Source: Sandaracinus amylolyticus (GTDB lineage Bacteria; Myxococcota_A; Polyangia; Polyangiales; Sandaracinaceae). Taken from it: 64,000 bases of DNA. The notes beneath the pieces are model-generated. The model made no database searches, had not been told where the DNA came from, and saw only the letters and a program-made list of their open reading frames with translations. Below, piece after piece: positions 9,526-18,892 of the stretch (position 1 is the first letter of the stretch; each line of letters opens with the position of its first letter). Where the stretch lies: the NCBI RefSeq assembly GCF_021631985.1, contig NZ_CP070225.1, positions 6,634,001-6,698,000 of the forward strand, given 5' to 3'. The translations under genes and the position numbers were made by a program.

Positions 9526-11097
9526 TCACATCGAGCACACCGCGGGCACGGCGAGCGTGAGGTCGGCGATCGTGGCCGCGCCCGCCGACGCGGCGAGGCG
9601 CGGCGCGGAGGCCGCCGGAAAGGGCGTGTCGAGCCCGATGGCGGTGTTCGTCGTCACGTACGCCGGCTCGGCGCTGCACGGTCCTCCGTCGAGCGCGCGA
9701 TCCTCGAGGCGCACCACGAGCCCGCTCGCGTGCTCCCCTCCGCTCGGCGCGTACGTGACCCCGACCGCGACGAGCTCTCCGCTCGCTGACACCGCGCCCG
9801 CGGTGAGCCACTGCGAGCCCTCGTCACTCGAGTAGGTCCGCTGCCACGTCACGTTGCCCGACGCGTTCAGCCCGAGGATCCACCCGCGCCAGCGCGACGC
9901 GTCGCCGAACGCGCTGGTGCGACCGAGCACGACGTAGCCGCCGTCGATCGCGACGACGTCGAATCCCTCGCTCGCGCCCGCACCGCCGAACGTGCGCTGC
10001 CATCGGATGGTCCCGTCCTCCGCGACCGAGATCGCCCAGATGCGGCGGCGTTGGTTGCCGAACCGGAGGCTCGCGGTGCCGACCGCGACCACACCTCCGT
10101 CGTGCGCGGGGACGAGGGCGCGGAGCACGTTCGCCTCGTCGGTCGCGTTCTGGTTCTCGTGGATGCGCCACACGTCGCGACCGTCGGCCGCGACACGCGC
10201 GAGGTCGGCGTAGTACGCGCCGATCGTGTCGGTGCGCGTCTGCCCGGCCACCACGACGCTTCCGTCTCCGAGGCGCAGCGCGTCGAGCACCGCGCCGCCC
10301 CCCGCGCCGCGCTGCGCGACGATCGCGCCGCTGCCGTCGATCGTGGTCACGACGATGCGCTGATCGTCCGCGAGGGCGAGCCCGGAGATCAGATACCGAT
10401 CGCCCCCGAGCGCGCGGATCGACGCCGCGTCGTAGTTGTACGAGGCCGAGGCGATCGCGCGCTGCCATCGCACCGTGCCGTCGCGCGCGAAGCGCACCAC
10501 GAACGCCGCCCACAGGCGCGGCCCGAAGCTGCCGGTCTGACCCGCGGCGATCACCTCGCCGTCGTCGGTGAGCGCGACCGAGGTGAAGCGATCGTAGCTC
10601 GCGCCTCCGAGGGTCCGCGCCCAGATGACCGTTCCATCACGATCGATGCGCGCCGCGATCGCCTCGTCGCTGCCCGCGCCGTAGACCGGCGACTCGCCGA
10701 CGACGACGAAGCTGCCGTCGTCGAGCAGCACGACGTCGCGGAAGTTGTGGGCGCCGCCGAGGCCGTACGCGCGCGCCCACGACGTGGGCATCGGCGGGCC
10801 GGCGTCGGGCGTCGACGCGTCGTGCCCGGCATCGGGCACGGGAGGCGCGGCGTCGGGCTCGGGAGACGCGGCGTCGAGCTCGCTCCCCGCGTCGACCGCG
10901 GCGTCGCCGGGGTCGACGAGCGCAGCGTCCATCGCCTCGCCCGCGTCGGGATCGCTCGCAGCGTCGGGCTCGGCCACACCGGCGTCGGGCTCGACCGCCT
11001 GCGCAGCGTCCGGGTCGGTGTCGGAGCTCGCGTCACACGCGGTGAGCGCGAGGAGCGTGGAGACGATCGTGAGGGCTCGAAGCGCGCGGGTGAGCAC
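9526..11097 (-). CDS. Lipoprotein with beta-propeller-like repeats and a long Asp/Ala/Pro linker
   Basis: 523 aa from a GTG start. The signal sequence ends in lipobox LTAC (Cys21). Residues of about 22-105 are a low-complexity linker rich in PDA and DAG. The rest contains repeats of about 50 residues of the form 'DGTVIWARTLGGASYDRFTS...LTDDGEVIAAGQT', resembling bacterial delta-60/beta-propeller lipoproteins. It is likely surface exposed with no enzymatic motif. No ribosome site is evident at the GTG. It is divergent from the STAS-like gene. Confidence 0.8.
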   Translation of the reverse strand: MLTRALRALTIVSTLLALTACDASSDTDPDAAQAVEPDAGVAEPDAASDPDAGEAMDAALVDPGDAAVDAGSELDAASPEPDAAPPVPDAGHDASTPDAGPPMPTSWARAYGLGGAHNFRDVVLLDDGSFVVVGESPVYGAGSDEAIAARIDRDGTVIWARTLGGASYDRFTSVALTDDGEVIAAGQTGSFGPRLWAAFVVRFARDGTVRWQRAIASASYNYDAASIRALGGDRYLISGLALADDQRIVVTTIDGSGAIVAQRGAGGGAVLDALRLGDGSVVVAGQTRTDTIGAYYADLARVAADGRDVWRIHENQNATDEANVLRALVPAHDGGVVAVGTASLRFGNQRRRIWAISVAEDGTIRWQRTFGGAGASEGFDVVAIDGGYVVLGRTSAFGDASRWRGWILGLNASGNVTWQRTYSSDEGSQWLTAGAVSASGELVAVGVTYAPSGGEHASGLVVRLEDRALDGGPCSAEPAYVTTNTAIGLDTPFPAASAPRLAASAGAATIADLTLAVPAVCSM

Positions 11098-11225
11098 GGC
11101 GCGATGGTGCGTCGCGCGGCCCCCGCGCTCCCACCGATGGCGTGAAGTGCGAATCCGGTGGCGCGCTCGATGGTCGGCGGAGGTGCGCGTGCGCGGCGTC
11201 CCCGGACGTGGGATCTAGACCCGCG

Positions 11226-11612
11226 ATGCGCCAGACGATCCGGGCTGGATCCTTCGTGGCGCGCGTGGAGAAGCGCGCGTCGTACCTGCTCGTCGTGGAG
11301 GGCGACGACGACATCACGGCCGAGCAGATGCGCGAGTACCTCGACGAGGTGGACCGCGCGGCCGAGCGCGCCGGCACCAAGAGCGTGATGTTCGACGCGC
11401 GCGGCAACCACGGCCCCTACGTCGCCGACGTGCACGCCGAGCGCTGGGCGTTCCTCACCGTGCGCACGAAGCTCGAGCGCGTGGCGGTGCTCCTGCCGCG
11501 CGAGCTCGACGTGTCGCGCGTCAACATGACGGCGATCGCCAAGCGCGGGAAGGCGCGCGTGCGCGCGTTCGCCGACGAGGCCTCCGCCGAGAAGTGGCTC
11601 GCGAGCGGCTGA
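11226..11612 (+). CDS. STAS/SpoIIAA-like domain protein
   Basis: 128 aa starting MRQTIRAGSF. The pattern of short beta strands and helices (YLLVVEGDDDITAEQMREYLDEVDRAA, then KSVMFDARGNHGP, then RVAVLLPRELDVSR) fits the single-domain STAS/SEC14-like proteins related to SpoIIAA. In such proteins the fold binds partner proteins or small ligands. No phosphorylatable Ser in the classical DxSG context is visible. It is predicted to be cytoplasmic. A 93-bp tandem repeat begins right after its stop codon. A second protein of this kind is at 46247-46675. Confidence 0.6.
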   Translation: MRQTIRAGSFVARVEKRASYLLVVEGDDDITAEQMREYLDEVDRAAERAGTKSVMFDARGNHGPYVADVHAERWAFLTVRTKLERVAVLLPRELDVSRVNMTAIAKRGKARVRAFADEASAEKWLASG

Positions 11613-11852
11613 GCCCCCGGCGGAGTGCTCGTCCCGCAGGTCCCGGACGGGAGCGCGCGAAGCGCGCGGACGGGAGGGACCGGCGGGCGAGCCGATGTTT
11701 CGACAGCCCCCGGCGGAGTGCTCGTCCCGCAGCTCCCGGACGGGAGCGCGCGAAGCGCGCGGACGGGAGGGACCGGCGGGCGAGCCGATGTTTCGACAGC
11801 CCCCGGCGGAGTGCTCGTCCCGCACGGGAGCGCGCGGGCGAGCCGATGTTTC
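11613..11852 (+). repeat. Tandem 93-bp repeat (two full units and one deleted unit)
   Basis: Units start at 11613, 11706 and 11799, an exact 93-base period. The first two differ at very few positions. The third has lost most of its middle. Each unit carries GGAGTGCTCGTCCCGC at its 5' side, an internal hairpin GCGCGC-GAA-GCGCGC, and GGCGGGCGAGCCGAT at its 3' side. Nested complementary arms (CTCGTCCCGC with GCGGGCGAG, GGTCCC with GGGACC) should fold into one long stem. Related single copies occur at 22810, 43998 (inverted) and 55903. The array fills the gap between two convergent genes. Confidence 0.9.
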
Positions 11853-11861
11853 TTCGAGCGC

Positions 11862-12863
11862 TCACACCGCGAGCGGGTGCTCGCGGTACCACGCCACGAC
11901 GTCGCGCGCGGTCTCGTCGAAGCTCCGGAAGCGCACGCCGAGATCGCGCTCGGCGCGCGCCGAGCTCACGAGGTGCCCGTCGCGCATGGTCTTCACGCCG
12001 ACGCGGGTGATCGTCACCGAGCGTCCGGTGGCCCGCGACCAGAGCTCGGCGAGCGTCGCGTAGATCATCAAGAACCAGAACGGGATGCGCAGCCGCGGCG
12101 CGGCGATCCCGCTCGCGCGCTCGAGCGACCCGACGATCTGCGCGAGCGTGAGCGGCCGACCGCCGACGATGTAGCGCGCGCCATGGGCGCCTCGCTGCGC
12201 CGCGGCGACGGTCGCGCTCGCCACGTCGCGCGCGTCGACCACCGAGGTGCCTCCCGGCGGCACACCGGGCAGCCGGCGCGCGAGGAAGTCGAGCGCGAGG
12301 CGGCCCGCGTTCGTCGGGCCCTCGTCGCCCGGTCCCCACATCCAGCCGGGCAGGATCTCGATCACGCGCATCCCGCTCGCCGGCGTGAACGCGCGGATCT
12401 TCGCGTCGCCCTCGACCTTGCTGCGGAAGTAGAGGTTCTCCTGCGCGATCGCGGGCGGCGGCGTGTCCTCGTCGCCCGGCGATCCATCGGGCTTCGCGCC
12501 GATCGTGCCGCTCGAGCTCGTGTGCACGAAGCGCGCGACGCCGCGCGCGTCGGCCTCGCGCATCAGCGCGAGCGTCGCCTTCACGTTCACGTCCTCGAGC
12601 AGCATCGCGTGATCGCCGGGCTGGTAGTACTCGCGGAAGTACGCCGCGGTGTGCACCACCGCGTCGCAGCCCTCGAGCTCGTGTGCGAACGCGCCGACGT
12701 CGCGCACGTCGCCCACGACCCAGCGCGCGCCGGTCGCGCCGATCATGCGGCGTGCCTTGGCGTCGGAGCGCACGAGGCCGATCACCTCGTGCCCGGCCCC
12801 GCGCAGCTGGTGCACCACGTGGTGCCCGAGGAGCCCGGTCGCTCCCGTGACGAAGATCTTCAT
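11862..12863 (-). CDS. NAD-dependent epimerase/dehydratase (extended SDR)
   Basis: 333 aa. The N-terminal MKIFVTGATGLLGHHVV holds the extended-SDR motif TGxxGxxG. VHTAA follows, then a Ser-rich SSSG loop and YFRSKVEGD, where the usual YxxxK appears as YFRSK. It resembles dihydroflavonol-reductase/HpnA-like proteins that act on sugar nucleotides, sterols or aldehydes; the substrate is unknown. The ribosome site AGGAGG is clear. It diverges from a TetR gene across 93 bases containing two palindromes, so the TetR protein probably controls it. Confidence 0.85.
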   Translation of the reverse strand: MKIFVTGATGLLGHHVVHQLRGAGHEVIGLVRSDAKARRMIGATGARWVVGDVRDVGAFAHELEGCDAVVHTAAYFREYYQPGDHAMLLEDVNVKATLALMREADARGVARFVHTSSSGTIGAKPDGSPGDEDTPPPAIAQENLYFRSKVEGDAKIRAFTPASGMRVIEILPGWMWGPGDEGPTNAGRLALDFLARRLPGVPPGGTSVVDARDVASATVAAAQRGAHGARYIVGGRPLTLAQIVGSLERASGIAAPRLRIPFWFLMIYATLAELWSRATGRSVTITRVGVKTMRDGHLVSSARAERDLGVRFRSFDETARDVVAWYREHPLAV

Positions 12864-12880
12864 CGCGTGTGCCTCCTGGA

Positions 12881-12922
12881 ATCCGAACGATCCTTCGGAT
12901 ATGAAGATGTGAAGGATCCTTC
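12881..12922. promoter_or_regulatory. Probable TetR operators between epimerase and TetR genes
   Basis: Two symmetrical sites lie in the 93-base divergent gap. One is ATCCGAA-CGATCC-TTCGGAT (12881-12900). The other is the perfect 12-bp palindrome GAAGGATCCTTC (12911-12922). They share the core GATCCTTCGG as a direct repeat. This is the usual arrangement for a TetR protein repressing both itself and its neighbour. Confidence 0.65.
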
Positions 12923-12956
12923 GGGTTCACCATTCGCATTCCGCGAGGAGCACGAG

Positions 12957-13595
12957 ATGACCGCGATCGCGCCGAGAAAGCGGCCCGTCCAGGCGAGGTC
13001 GAAGGCGACCGTCGAGGCCATCCTCGAGGCGAGCGCTCGGGTTCTGGTCGCGGGCGGCTACGCCGAGCTCACCACGACGCGCGTCGCGGCGGCGGCCGGC
13101 GTGGGGATCGGCACGCTCTACCAGTACTTCCCGTCGAAGGAGGCGCTGGTCGTCGCGCTGCTCGAGCGGAGCATGAGCGACCTCGAGCGCGCGATCGGCG
13201 CCGCGATGGGGGCGCTCGAGGAGCCGACGCTCGACGACACGATCGAGGCGATGATCGACGGGCTCCTCGCCGCGAAGCGGGCGCGGCCGGAGCTCAAGGC
13301 CGCGCTGCGCAGACAGCTCCCGAAGGTCGAGGGCGAGGCGCTGGTGCGCACCACGATGCGGAAGCTGCAGTCGCTGGTGCGTGCCGCGCTCGACGCGCAC
13401 GCCGACGAGCTGCCCGGTGTGGATCGCGAGCTCGCGGCGGCGGTGCTCACGACCGCGGTCGAGGGCGCGGTGTCGTCGGCGCTCGACTTCGCGCCACGGC
13501 TCCTGAAGTCGCGCGAGTTCCGCGACGCGATGGTCGATCTCGTGCGCGGTTATCTGCGCGAGGCGATGAGGAAGGCGAAGAAGCGCGCTCGCTGA
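12957..13595 (+). CDS. TetR/AcrR family transcriptional regulator
   Basis: 212 aa starting [26 protein letters not shown] after a good AGGAG site. The helix-turn-helix is [28 protein letters not shown] at about residues 35-62, a classic TetR signature. The C-terminal ligand domain has no recognised ligand. The open frame upstream through the tandem repeat is not coding. It probably represses the divergent epimerase gene and itself through the palindromes at 12881-12922. Confidence 0.92.
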   Translation: MTAIAPRKRPVQARSKATVEAILEASARVLVAGGYAELTTTRVAAAAGVGIGTLYQYFPSKEALVVALLERSMSDLERAIGAAMGALEEPTLDDTIEAMIDGLLAAKRARPELKAALRRQLPKVEGEALVRTTMRKLQSLVRAALDAHADELPGVDRELAAAVLTTAVEGAVSSALDFAPRLLKSREFRDAMVDLVRGYLREAMRKAKKRAR

Positions 13596-13630
13596 CGAGC
13601 GACGTGCTCGGCCGGCTATCCTCTGCGCGC

Positions 13631-15610
13631 ATGCGCGCCCTCCTCTCTCTCGCGCTGCTCGCGCTCCTCACGAGCTGCGGCGCTCGCACCACCACGATGA
13701 CGACACCTCCTCCCGAGCCCACCACGACTCCACCGACCACCGAGATCGCCGCGGGCCCACCGCGCCCCGAAGACGTGCCCCAGGTCGGCTCGGTGCAGGT
13801 CGGCCTCGCGGGCGCGACCGAGCCCGACGTCGTTCGTTATCTGCTGGTCCGCACTGCGTACGCGGGACGCCTCGCGCCCGACGGATCGTGGCTCTCGTTC
13901 CGCAGCTCGATCACCGGCGAGCCGCAGCTCTGGACCGTCTCGTCGGAAGGCGGCTGGCCCGAGCAGCGCACGTTCGGACAGTCGGTCACGTTCCACGACG
14001 TCTCGCCCGCGGGTGATTGGATCGCGTACGGCACCGATCGCGCCGGCAACGAGCGCGAGGGCTTCTACCTCGTGCGCCCCGACGGAACACACGAGCGCGA
14101 GCTGCTCCCGCCGAGCGAGTCGTTCCGCGCGTTCGGCGGCTTCTCGCGCGACGGATCGAAGATCGCGTACGCGACGACCGACGGCTCGAGCGATCGCTTC
14201 GTGATCCACGTCGTCGATCTCGCGAGCGGCCAGGACCGCGAGGTGCACGCGGGCGGCGTCGGCTACTACGTCGCGGCGTGGCGTCCCGACGGCGGCGCGC
14301 TGGTGATCGGCGAGATCCGCGGGGAGGACGCGAACGATCTGCACCTGCTCGATCTCGCGAGCGGCGAGCTCACCACGCTCTTCGCGCCGCGCGAGGAGCC
14401 CTCGACGTACTCGTCGATCGAGTGGCTGCCCGACTCGAGCGGGTTCTATCTCGTCAGCGACCAAGGTCGGGACTTCGCCGCGCTCGCGTTCGTCGACGCG
14501 CGGACGCGCGCGCTCTCGTTCGTCGAGACCCCCGCGCACGACGTCGAGCAGGTCGCGGTCTCGCACGACGGGCGCGTGCTCGCGTGGACCGAGAACACCG
14601 GCGGTCGCTCCACGCTGCAGGTGCGCGATCGCCGCACGAACCGTGCGATGCCGATCCCCGCGGACCTGCCGCCCGGCACCTATCGCATCGCGTTCGCGGA
14701 GCACGCCGACGTGATGTCGATCGACGTGTCGAGCCCGCGCGTGCCCGGCGACGTGTGGATCTGGGATCTGCGCGATCGCTCGCTGCGTCGCGCGACACGC
14801 TCGACGCTCGCGGGCATCGATGCGACGGCGCTCGTCGAGCCCGAGCACGTCGACTTCCCGGCGCGCGACGGCGAGACGATCCACGGCCTGCTCTATCTGC
14901 CGCCCGGTGAGCGCACGTCGTTGCCGCCGGTGCTGCTCAACGTGCACGGAGGGCCGACCGCGCAGGCGCGCCCGGCGTTCTCCGCGGTGCAGCAATATCT
15001 GCTCGCGCGTGGGATCGCGATCTTCGATCTCAACTTCCGCGGATCGACGGGATATGGAAAGCGCTATGCGCGCCTCGACAACCAGCGATCGCGACCGAAC
15101 GCAGTGAACGACATGGCGGACGCGCTCGACTGGCTCGCTGGAAGCGGGAGAGTCGACGCGTCACGCGCCGCGGTGATGGGCGGCAGCTACGGCGGATTCA
15201 TGACGTTCGCCGCACTGGTGCACTTCCCCGATCGATTCCGCGCCGGCGTCTCGTTCGTCGGAGTCAGCGACTGGGTCACTGCGCTCGAGGGTGCCAGTCC
15301 GCAACTGCGCGCCTCGGATCGACTGGAGTACGGCGACATCGACGATCCGGGAGATCGCGAGTTCTTCGTGCAGCTCTCGCCGATCACGCACATCGAGCGG
15401 ATGCGCGCGCCGCTCCTCGTCGAGCACGGCGCGAACGATCCGCGCGATCCGGTGAGCGAGTCCGATCGCTTCGTGCGCGCGGCGCGCGCGCAGGGGGTCG
15501 AGGTCGAGTACCTGCGCTTCCCCGACGAAGGTCACGGGGTGCGTCAGCTCCGCAATCGCGTGCACATGTATCGGCAGATCGCCGCGTTCCTCGAGCGGCA
15601 TCTCCGCTAG
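13631..15610 (+). CDS. S9 family serine peptidase (prolyl oligopeptidase/acylaminoacyl-peptidase type) lipoprotein
   Basis: 659 aa. The start at 13631 gives a signal with lipobox LTSC (Cys16) and then a Thr/Pro-rich linker. The middle is a WD40/TolB-like beta-propeller with units such as [10 protein letters not shown] and [10 protein letters not shown]. The C-terminal alpha/beta hydrolase has the nucleophile motif GGSYGG (Ser519), the acid in GANDPRDP (Asp603) and DEGHG (His635). It should cleave short peptides in the periplasm or at the outer membrane. CTATCCT at 13616-13622 may be its -10 box. Its stop overlaps that of the convergent PAP2 gene in the sequence CTAG. Confidence 0.92.
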   Translation: MRALLSLALLALLTSCGARTTTMTTPPPEPTTTPPTTEIAAGPPRPEDVPQVGSVQVGLAGATEPDVVRYLLVRTAYAGRLAPDGSWLSFRSSITGEPQLWTVSSEGGWPEQRTFGQSVTFHDVSPAGDWIAYGTDRAGNEREGFYLVRPDGTHERELLPPSESFRAFGGFSRDGSKIAYATTDGSSDRFVIHVVDLASGQDREVHAGGVGYYVAAWRPDGGALVIGEIRGEDANDLHLLDLASGELTTLFAPREEPSTYSSIEWLPDSSGFYLVSDQGRDFAALAFVDARTRALSFVETPAHDVEQVAVSHDGRVLAWTENTGGRSTLQVRDRRTNRAMPIPADLPPGTYRIAFAEHADVMSIDVSSPRVPGDVWIWDLRDRSLRRATRSTLAGIDATALVEPEHVDFPARDGETIHGLLYLPPGERTSLPPVLLNVHGGPTAQARPAFSAVQQYLLARGIAIFDLNFRGSTGYGKRYARLDNQRSRPNAVNDMADALDWLAGSGRVDASRAAVMGGSYGGFMTFAALVHFPDRFRAGVSFVGVSDWVTALEGASPQLRASDRLEYGDIDDPGDREFFVQLSPITHIERMRAPLLVEHGANDPRDPVSESDRFVRAARAQGVEVEYLRFPDEGHGVRQLRNRVHMYRQIAAFLERHLR

Positions 15611-16527
15611 AACGTCCCGAACACACTGGCGCCGACGGTCTGGCCGCTGGTGCTCGACGTCGACGTCGAGAGCAGCGGCGCGACGGCCCACGTCACGTCG
15701 GGCGCCTCGCGGTGACCGGCGTGCTGCTCGCCGCGCTCGGGCACGATCGCGAGCGGCACGAGATAGCCGACCAGGAATCCGGTGAGCGCGCCGACGAGCA
15801 CGTCGGACAGATAGTGTCGATCGGACAGCACGCGCAGCATGCCGGTCGTCGCCGCCATCGCGACGGAGACCGCGCACGACGCGCCGTCCGCCGCGGCATC
15901 GCCGTAGAGCCCGCGCGACGCGTGCATCGCGCACGAGAAGCCCGCCGACGTGAACGCGACGCCGGTGTGCAGGCTGTAGAACGACTGGTACGTGTCCTGA
16001 CCGTCGGTGCACCCCGGTCGCGACGGGTCCTCCGTGCACTCGCGCGAGTACGGTCGGGCGCGCCCCGCGCCGAGCTTGATCACCTGTCCCACGCTCAGCG
16101 TGAGGCCGAGCGCGAGCGCGTACGCCGCGCTCGCCTGCCACGCGAGATCGGGATCGCCCTGCACCAGCGGCACGAGCGTGGCGTCGATCGCCGCAGCCTG
16201 GAACACGGTCACCATCAGCGAGACGTCGCTGATCACGCGCGCGATCTCCTGCGCGTCGACGCCGCGCAGCCGGAACGCACCGCGGAATGGCTCGTCGAGG
16301 AGCACGCCGCCGCGCCACGTGCCCGCGACCATGCGCTGCTCGATGGTCGGCGTGAAGAGGAAGAGCCGCACGCCCGAGCCGAGCGTGACGAGGCTCCCGG
16401 TGAGCGCCGAGCCGGCGTACGGCACGACGGGCGTGCGTCGCGCGTCGACCGATTGTGCGGACGCGACGCGATGCGACAGCGCGACGCCCACGACCGCGAG
16501 CGAGACCAGGACCAGCCTTCTCCTCAC
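15607..16527 (-). CDS. PAP2 superfamily phosphatase, exported
   Basis: 306 aa from the GTG at 16527, which follows GGGAGGG; an ATG eight codons upstream at 16551 lacks a ribosome site. A signal peptide ends near ASAQ. The three PAP2 motifs are present: [15 protein letters not shown] and a terminal SDRHYLSD. Several membrane segments flank them. The family removes phosphate from lipid phosphates or isoprenyl pyrophosphates on the outer face of the membrane; the substrate here is not known. It ends in a Ser/Thr-rich tail. Confidence 0.85.
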   Translation of the reverse strand: MRRRLVLVSLAVVGVALSHRVASAQSVDARRTPVVPYAGSALTGSLVTLGSGVRLFLFTPTIEQRMVAGTWRGGVLLDEPFRGAFRLRGVDAQEIARVISDVSLMVTVFQAAAIDATLVPLVQGDPDLAWQASAAYALALGLTLSVGQVIKLGAGRARPYSRECTEDPSRPGCTDGQDTYQSFYSLHTGVAFTSAGFSCAMHASRGLYGDAAADGASCAVSVAMAATTGMLRVLSDRHYLSDVLVGALTGFLVGYLVPLAIVPERGEQHAGHREAPDVTWAVAPLLSTSTSSTSGQTVGASVFGTF

Positions 16528-16701
16528 GCGCCCTCCCAACGTATTCGACATACGCGCGCTCGCGCGGCTGGCGAGAGCGATCGTCGGCGACGGCGAGCCA
16601 AGCTAAGTCGCGCGCTCGAATGCGCCAGCCCCGAGATCGCACGTGCGGGGCGCACGAGCGCGCGCCGGTCCCGTGTGTACCTGCGCGCGCTCGTCGATCC
16701 G

Positions 16702-17085
16702 TCAGAGGATGTCGTCCTCGGTGCCCGGCTGACCGTCGGCGCCCATCGAGCGCACCCAGACGTCGCCGCCCTCGCACTCGATCACGAACTCGTGGTCCCA
16801 GGGATCGCGCGCGCGGCCTTGCCCGTTGAGCATGCGCGACTCCATCAGCTCGCTCGTGGTCGGGCAGTCGCGCGAGCCCGTGCTCGCGAGGTACGCGACT
16901 GCCGCGCTCTGCATCGTCGCGGCGTCGGCGCGCGCCTGCCGCTCGCGCGAGTCGATCAACGCGGGCAGCACGGCCATGCCGACCGCGGTCGCGATCATCG
17001 CCATGATGATCACGACGATCATCACCTCGACCAACGTCATGCCGGCGCGACGCCTCCGCCGCGCTGCTCTCTTCGTCGGGCTCAT
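16702..17085 (-). CDS. Type II secretion GspG-like major pseudopilin
   Basis: 127 aa. The start MSPTKRAARRRRRAG follows an AGGAGGAG site. A prepilin peptidase site G15|M16 TLVEV, with Glu at mature position 5, leads into the hydrophobic N-terminal helix. The end, MGADGQPGTEDDIL, matches the conserved C-terminus of GspG proteins, which bind calcium there. The mature protein is short and carries one Cys pair (DCPTT and IECEGG). No other gsp gene is next to it, so it may serve a dispersed type II secretion system. Confidence 0.85.
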   Translation of the reverse strand: MSPTKRAARRRRRAGMTLVEVMIVVIIMAMIATAVGMAVLPALIDSRERQARADAATMQSAAVAYLASTGSRDCPTTSELMESRMLNGQGRARDPWDHEFVIECEGGDVWVRSMGADGQPGTEDDIL

Positions 17086-17247
17086 CGGACTCCTCCTCGG
17101 CTCGCATCGGACGCGCGAGCGCGACGAGGCGCAGAGCACGCGAGGTGCCACGCGAATTCGCGCGTTCCTCGCGCGATCGCGGCACTCCGCGTGACATCGT
17201 GACGAGGGCCGCGCGCGGTCGCGCGACCCGCTGTCACTCCGCGTCGA

Positions 17248-18810
17248 TCACTCCGGGCAGACGGCCGCCGCCGGGCACGCGCCCGTCGCGCAGCGGTTCT
17301 GCACGCCCGCGGGATCGCACGCCGCGCCGGCGCCGAGCACCGGGCGCAGCGTGACCTGGAGCGCGTGGGGCGCGGTCCCACTGCCGATGCCGCCGAACAT
17401 CTCGACCATCAGGAAGTACGTCCCGCCCGCCAGGTCGCGCTCTTCGATCGTGCTCTGGAGGTTCGACATCGCCGCGTCGTCGTTGCACGCGAGCTCGGTG
17501 CCCGAGTCGGGGCACACCGCGCGCAACGCGAGGATCGTGTCGGTGCTGCCGGTGCCCGGCAGGTCGGTCGTCGCGATCAGATCGAACGTGCCCTCGGGCA
17601 CCACGACCGAGTACGCGCGCTCCGCGCCGCGGCTGCCGGTGCCGACCGCGCAGCCCTGCTCGTAGTGGCCGTAGCCCGCGCCCGTCGTGCCCGTGACCGT
17701 CGCGGTCGTCGCGGTGGTCGTCGGCGCCTCGATCGCGATCACCGTCGCGCCCGTGCACACCGCCGCCGCGGGGCCGGTCACGGTGCAGGTGCCGTCGCCG
17801 CCGCACGTCATCGGGAGCCGGCACACGTGCTCGTCGTCGCACGCCTCGCCGAGGCCCACGAGCTCGGCCTCCTCGACCTCGACCTCGAGCGGCGCGCTCG
17901 TCGCGAACGCCGAGTCGAACGCGCGCAGCACGACGCGGCTCACCATCGCCGAGCGCATGAACGCCGCGAGCGTCACCTCGCTGCCGAGCACGAGCGCGCG
18001 CCCGTCGTACGCCGCGGTCGTCGGCCGCTCGTCGAAGAACACGGTGAACACGTCGCCGTCCATCGTCGCCGCGCCGTCGCCGTAGATGTCGAGCAGCTCG
18101 CCCGTCGGCCCGAGGAAGTTCATCGCGACACCGACCGCGTCGGCCTCCGCGTCCTCGCCCACCGCGCCGACCAGCACGTCCTGGTTGGCGAGCCGCACGA
18201 AGCCCGACGTCAGCGTGGGCGCGGTGTCGGGGCGCGCCGTGATGTCGAGCCGCACGACGCCGCGATCGACGGTGCCCTGCTCGGCCGGCGGCGAGCTGTA
18301 GCCGGTCACGACGATGTACAGGACCTCGCCGCCCGTCGCGGTGAACGCGCCGCGGCTGCGGAACTCGACCGCATCGACGTCGTCGAAGCAGGTCGGCGGG
18401 AAGATCCCCTGCGGCACGTCCTCACACGTGCGCCGGACCTGCAGAACCGTGTTGAACGTGTCGGAGGTCCCGGCGAGCGTGTCGAGCTCGATCGCGACGA
18501 GGCCCGAGCCCGGCACGTGGAGCTCGACGACCTCCTGCGGCGCCCAGCGGAGCTCGGCCGCGGGGTTGCCGCAGCTCAGCCCGAGATCGCGCGGTCGCTC
18601 CTCCGTCATCGCCGTGTCGAAAGTCACACTGCTCGGGGTGCCCATGACCGGCTCGACGACGGTCGTGGTCGCGCACGAGAGCGGCGGACCGGCGTCCGGC
18701 GTCGACCCCGCGTCCGCGTCGGATCCCCCGTCGGGCCTTGGGTTCTCGTCGCATGCAGCGAGGACGAGCGAGAGGGCGAGGAGGGACGAGCGAGCGATGC
18801 CGCGATGCAT
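17248..18810 (-). CDS. Lipoprotein with pre-peptidase-like beta domains, function unknown
   Basis: 520 aa. MHRGIARSSLLALSLVLAAC gives lipobox LAAC (Cys20), followed by a DGGSDADAGSTPDAGPP spacer. Two regions (about residues 75-210 and 380-490) resemble each other. They have blocks such as FNTVLQVRRTC and TDTILALRAVC followed by LACNDDA and GGTYFLMVE, which recalls the bacterial pre-peptidase C-terminal type of beta-sandwich. The C-terminus is Cys-rich. A possible -10 box CTATCC lies just before the start. It is divergent from the redox operon at 18893. Confidence 0.75.
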   Translation of the reverse strand: MHRGIARSSLLALSLVLAACDENPRPDGGSDADAGSTPDAGPPLSCATTTVVEPVMGTPSSVTFDTAMTEERPRDLGLSCGNPAAELRWAPQEVVELHVPGSGLVAIELDTLAGTSDTFNTVLQVRRTCEDVPQGIFPPTCFDDVDAVEFRSRGAFTATGGEVLYIVVTGYSSPPAEQGTVDRGVVRLDITARPDTAPTLTSGFVRLANQDVLVGAVGEDAEADAVGVAMNFLGPTGELLDIYGDGAATMDGDVFTVFFDERPTTAAYDGRALVLGSEVTLAAFMRSAMVSRVVLRAFDSAFATSAPLEVEVEEAELVGLGEACDDEHVCRLPMTCGGDGTCTVTGPAAAVCTGATVIAIEAPTTTATTATVTGTTGAGYGHYEQGCAVGTGSRGAERAYSVVVPEGTFDLIATTDLPGTGSTDTILALRAVCPDSGTELACNDDAAMSNLQSTIEERDLAGGTYFLMVEMFGGIGSGTAPHALQVTLRPVLGAGAACDPAGVQNRCATGACPAAAVCPE

Positions 18811-18892
18811 GGCGCGACTGGATAGCAGAGCGCTGGTGAACGCGACACAGGCTTTGACATGCACGACGCCGACACGAATGCTCGGCGCCTCG

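Noticed and set aside
11613-11852. CRISPR array
   Set aside because: The units abut without variable spacers, there are only three, and no cas gene is present.
11625-12956. Long N-terminal extension of the TetR protein through the tandem repeat
   Set aside because: The TetR start at 12957 has a strong ribosome site and gives a normal-length protein; the upstream frame translates the repeat and the antisense of the epimerase gene.
16528-16551. ATG start for the PAP2 gene at 16551
   Set aside because: No ribosome site precedes it, whereas the GTG at 16527 follows GGGAGGG and leads directly into a good signal peptide.
17217-17228. Palindrome GGTCGCGCGACC as a terminator for the gene ending at 17248
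   Set aside because: It has no loop and no T run, and short GC-only palindromes are common by chance in this sequence.
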